From: Lachnospiraceae bacterium
GTDB lineage: Bacteria; Bacillota; Clostridia; Lachnospirales; Lachnospiraceae
DNA length: 6,636 bases
Assembly (NCBI GenBank): GCA_900755865.1
Contig: CAAEHZ010000112.1
Span: 1 to 6,636 of the forward strand
Direction: 5' to 3'
The notes below the pieces were generated by a model. That model saw only the letters and a program-made list of their open reading frames with translations. It did no database searches and had not been told where the DNA came from. This document shows, one piece after another, positions 6,126 through 6,636 of this stretch; position 1 is the first letter of the stretch, and the number at the start of each line of letters is the position of its first letter. The translations under genes were made by a program, and so were the position numbers.

Positions 6126-6154
6126 ATTATATCCCTGTTACACAGGAAAAGCAA
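6126..6154 (-). promoter_or_regulatory. Promoter of the ATPase/RloB-like operon with a spacer palindrome
   Basis: A perfect -10 box TATAAT (6131-6126) is preceded by 17 bases and a weak -35 box TTGCTT (6154-6149). Transcription would begin near 6119, about 74 bases before the ATPase ATG. Between the two boxes lies CCTGT-TAC-ACAGG (6134-6146), a perfect 5-bp dyad in a position where a repressor would block polymerase. Confidence 0.65.
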
Positions 6155-6201
6155 TCAAATTTTTCTTCAAGCCTACTCGGCAAAACCTCCCTTTCCCTTA
6201 T

Positions 6202-6235
6202 AAAAAACTCACCCCCTTGTAGCCAAAGGAGTGAG
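6202..6235 (-). terminator. Intrinsic terminator after the RsiV-like gene
   Basis: On the minus strand CTCACTCCTTTG (6235-6224) pairs with CAAGGGGGTGAG (6219-6208) around the loop GCTA, giving a 12-bp stem with two G-U pairs, followed by six T (6207-6202). It lies 29 bases beyond the stop at 6265 and insulates the defence operon from upstream transcription. Confidence 0.9.
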
Positions 6236-6264
6236 CCAATAATTCCATTTGTAGTATCTTATTT

Positions 6265-6636
6265 TTATCTCATTCTTCGTATCGCCACCGGTTCCCAGAA
6301 TCTCGGGTCGTAATAAAAGAACACCACACTTGTTTTTGAAAGATAATAATCCCACTCCTCCATAAAAACAGAATCCATTCCCAATATTTTCTGCAACTGT
6401 TCACCAATTTTCTCATCGGAATCATCCAAAAACTGCTGCGCAGTCACAATCTCACCGGTTGCGCAATCAATTGTAATGCCATCCCTTGCAGAATACGGAT
6501 GGGCACCTCCCATGTAACAGACATTGTTATATACCAGACTGACATAGTCCTCGTCAACATAAGTAAAATATTGAAAAATCAAACTATTGTAGGGGGTATT
6601 CACATTTTCCTCTAAAGGCTCCGTGTATACCTGCGA
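6265..6636 (-). CDS. RsiV/DUF3298-like protein, C-terminal fragment
   Basis: The frame is open from the right edge (6636) to the TAA at 6265, giving 123 visible residues; the N-terminus and any signal or membrane segment lie outside. The internal GTG at 6603 is not needed as a start. The visible part matches the DUF3298 fold: paired strands SLIFQYFTYVDEDYVSLVYNN, the YMGGAHP motif (visible residues 41-47), a GITIDCATGEIVTAQQFL segment corresponding to the 'fdl.tGk...l.dl' block, a helix, and a final strand VVFFYYDP. In RsiV this domain is extracellular and controls release of an ECF sigma factor, with lysozyme as the known ligand in Bacillus. Ending soon after this domain argues against a PdaC-type deacetylase. 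The exact role is not determinable from the fragment. Confidence 0.7.
   Translation of the reverse strand, partial: SQVYTEPLEENVNTPYNSLIFQYFTYVDEDYVSLVYNNVCYMGGAHPYSARDGITIDCATGEIVTAQQFLDDSDEKIGEQLQKILGMDSVFMEEWDYYLSKTSVVFFYYDPRFWEPVAIRRMR

Noticed and set aside
6113..6313. Plus-strand 66-codon frame
   Set aside because: It runs through the promoter and the intrinsic terminator of minus-strand genes and into the RsiV-like gene; no ribosome site.

Overview
The window looks like chromosomal DNA of a low-to-moderate GC Gram-positive bacterium of the Clostridia, most likely a gut Lachnospiraceae-type organism. This is inferred from strong AAGGAG/GGGGAG ribosome sites, U-tailed intrinsic terminators, a very large beta-helix surface protein of clostridial style and an RsiV-like protein. 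No marker gene fixes the taxon. Every gene I can support is on the minus strand, so the window is read from right to left.

Right edge (6636-6202): the C-terminal part of an RsiV/DUF3298-like extracytoplasmic protein, cut by the window edge, closed by a clear intrinsic terminator.

Centre right (6201-4127): a compact two-gene operon with its own promoter (TTGCTT-17-TATAAT), two overlapping genes and its own terminator. The first gene is a 445-residue AAA/ABC-type ATPase. The second is a small RloB/TOPRIM-like protein. This is the architecture of the AbiL, RloAB and PARIS families of anti-phage systems. The operon is visibly richer in AT than the surface-protein gene at the left, which fits a horizontally acquired defence cassette. 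It is the most interesting system in the window.

Centre (4126-3889): a 301-base interval between genes (counting the terminator). It holds a good promoter for the next operon (TTGACT-16-TAAAAT), with a TGAC-AAAA-GTCA palindrome over its -35 box and a wider 9-bp inverted repeat around its -10 box, then a purine-rich leader of about 170 nt with an imperfect 30-bp direct repeat.

Left half (3888-1): a TetR-family regulator followed after 12 bases by a very large secreted surface protein that is open through 1077 codons to the window edge. The two genes are almost certainly co-transcribed, and the regulator probably represses its own promoter and so controls the surface protein. The surface protein carries three low-complexity repeat tracts near its N-terminus: a 15-bp tandem repeat inside the signal peptide, a Gln/Ser/Asn-rich stalk, and an 18-bp Asp/Ser repeat set inside a loop of an Ig-like domain. 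These are followed by long beta-helix-like segments.

I saw no tRNA, rRNA, CRISPR array, transposase or integrase.
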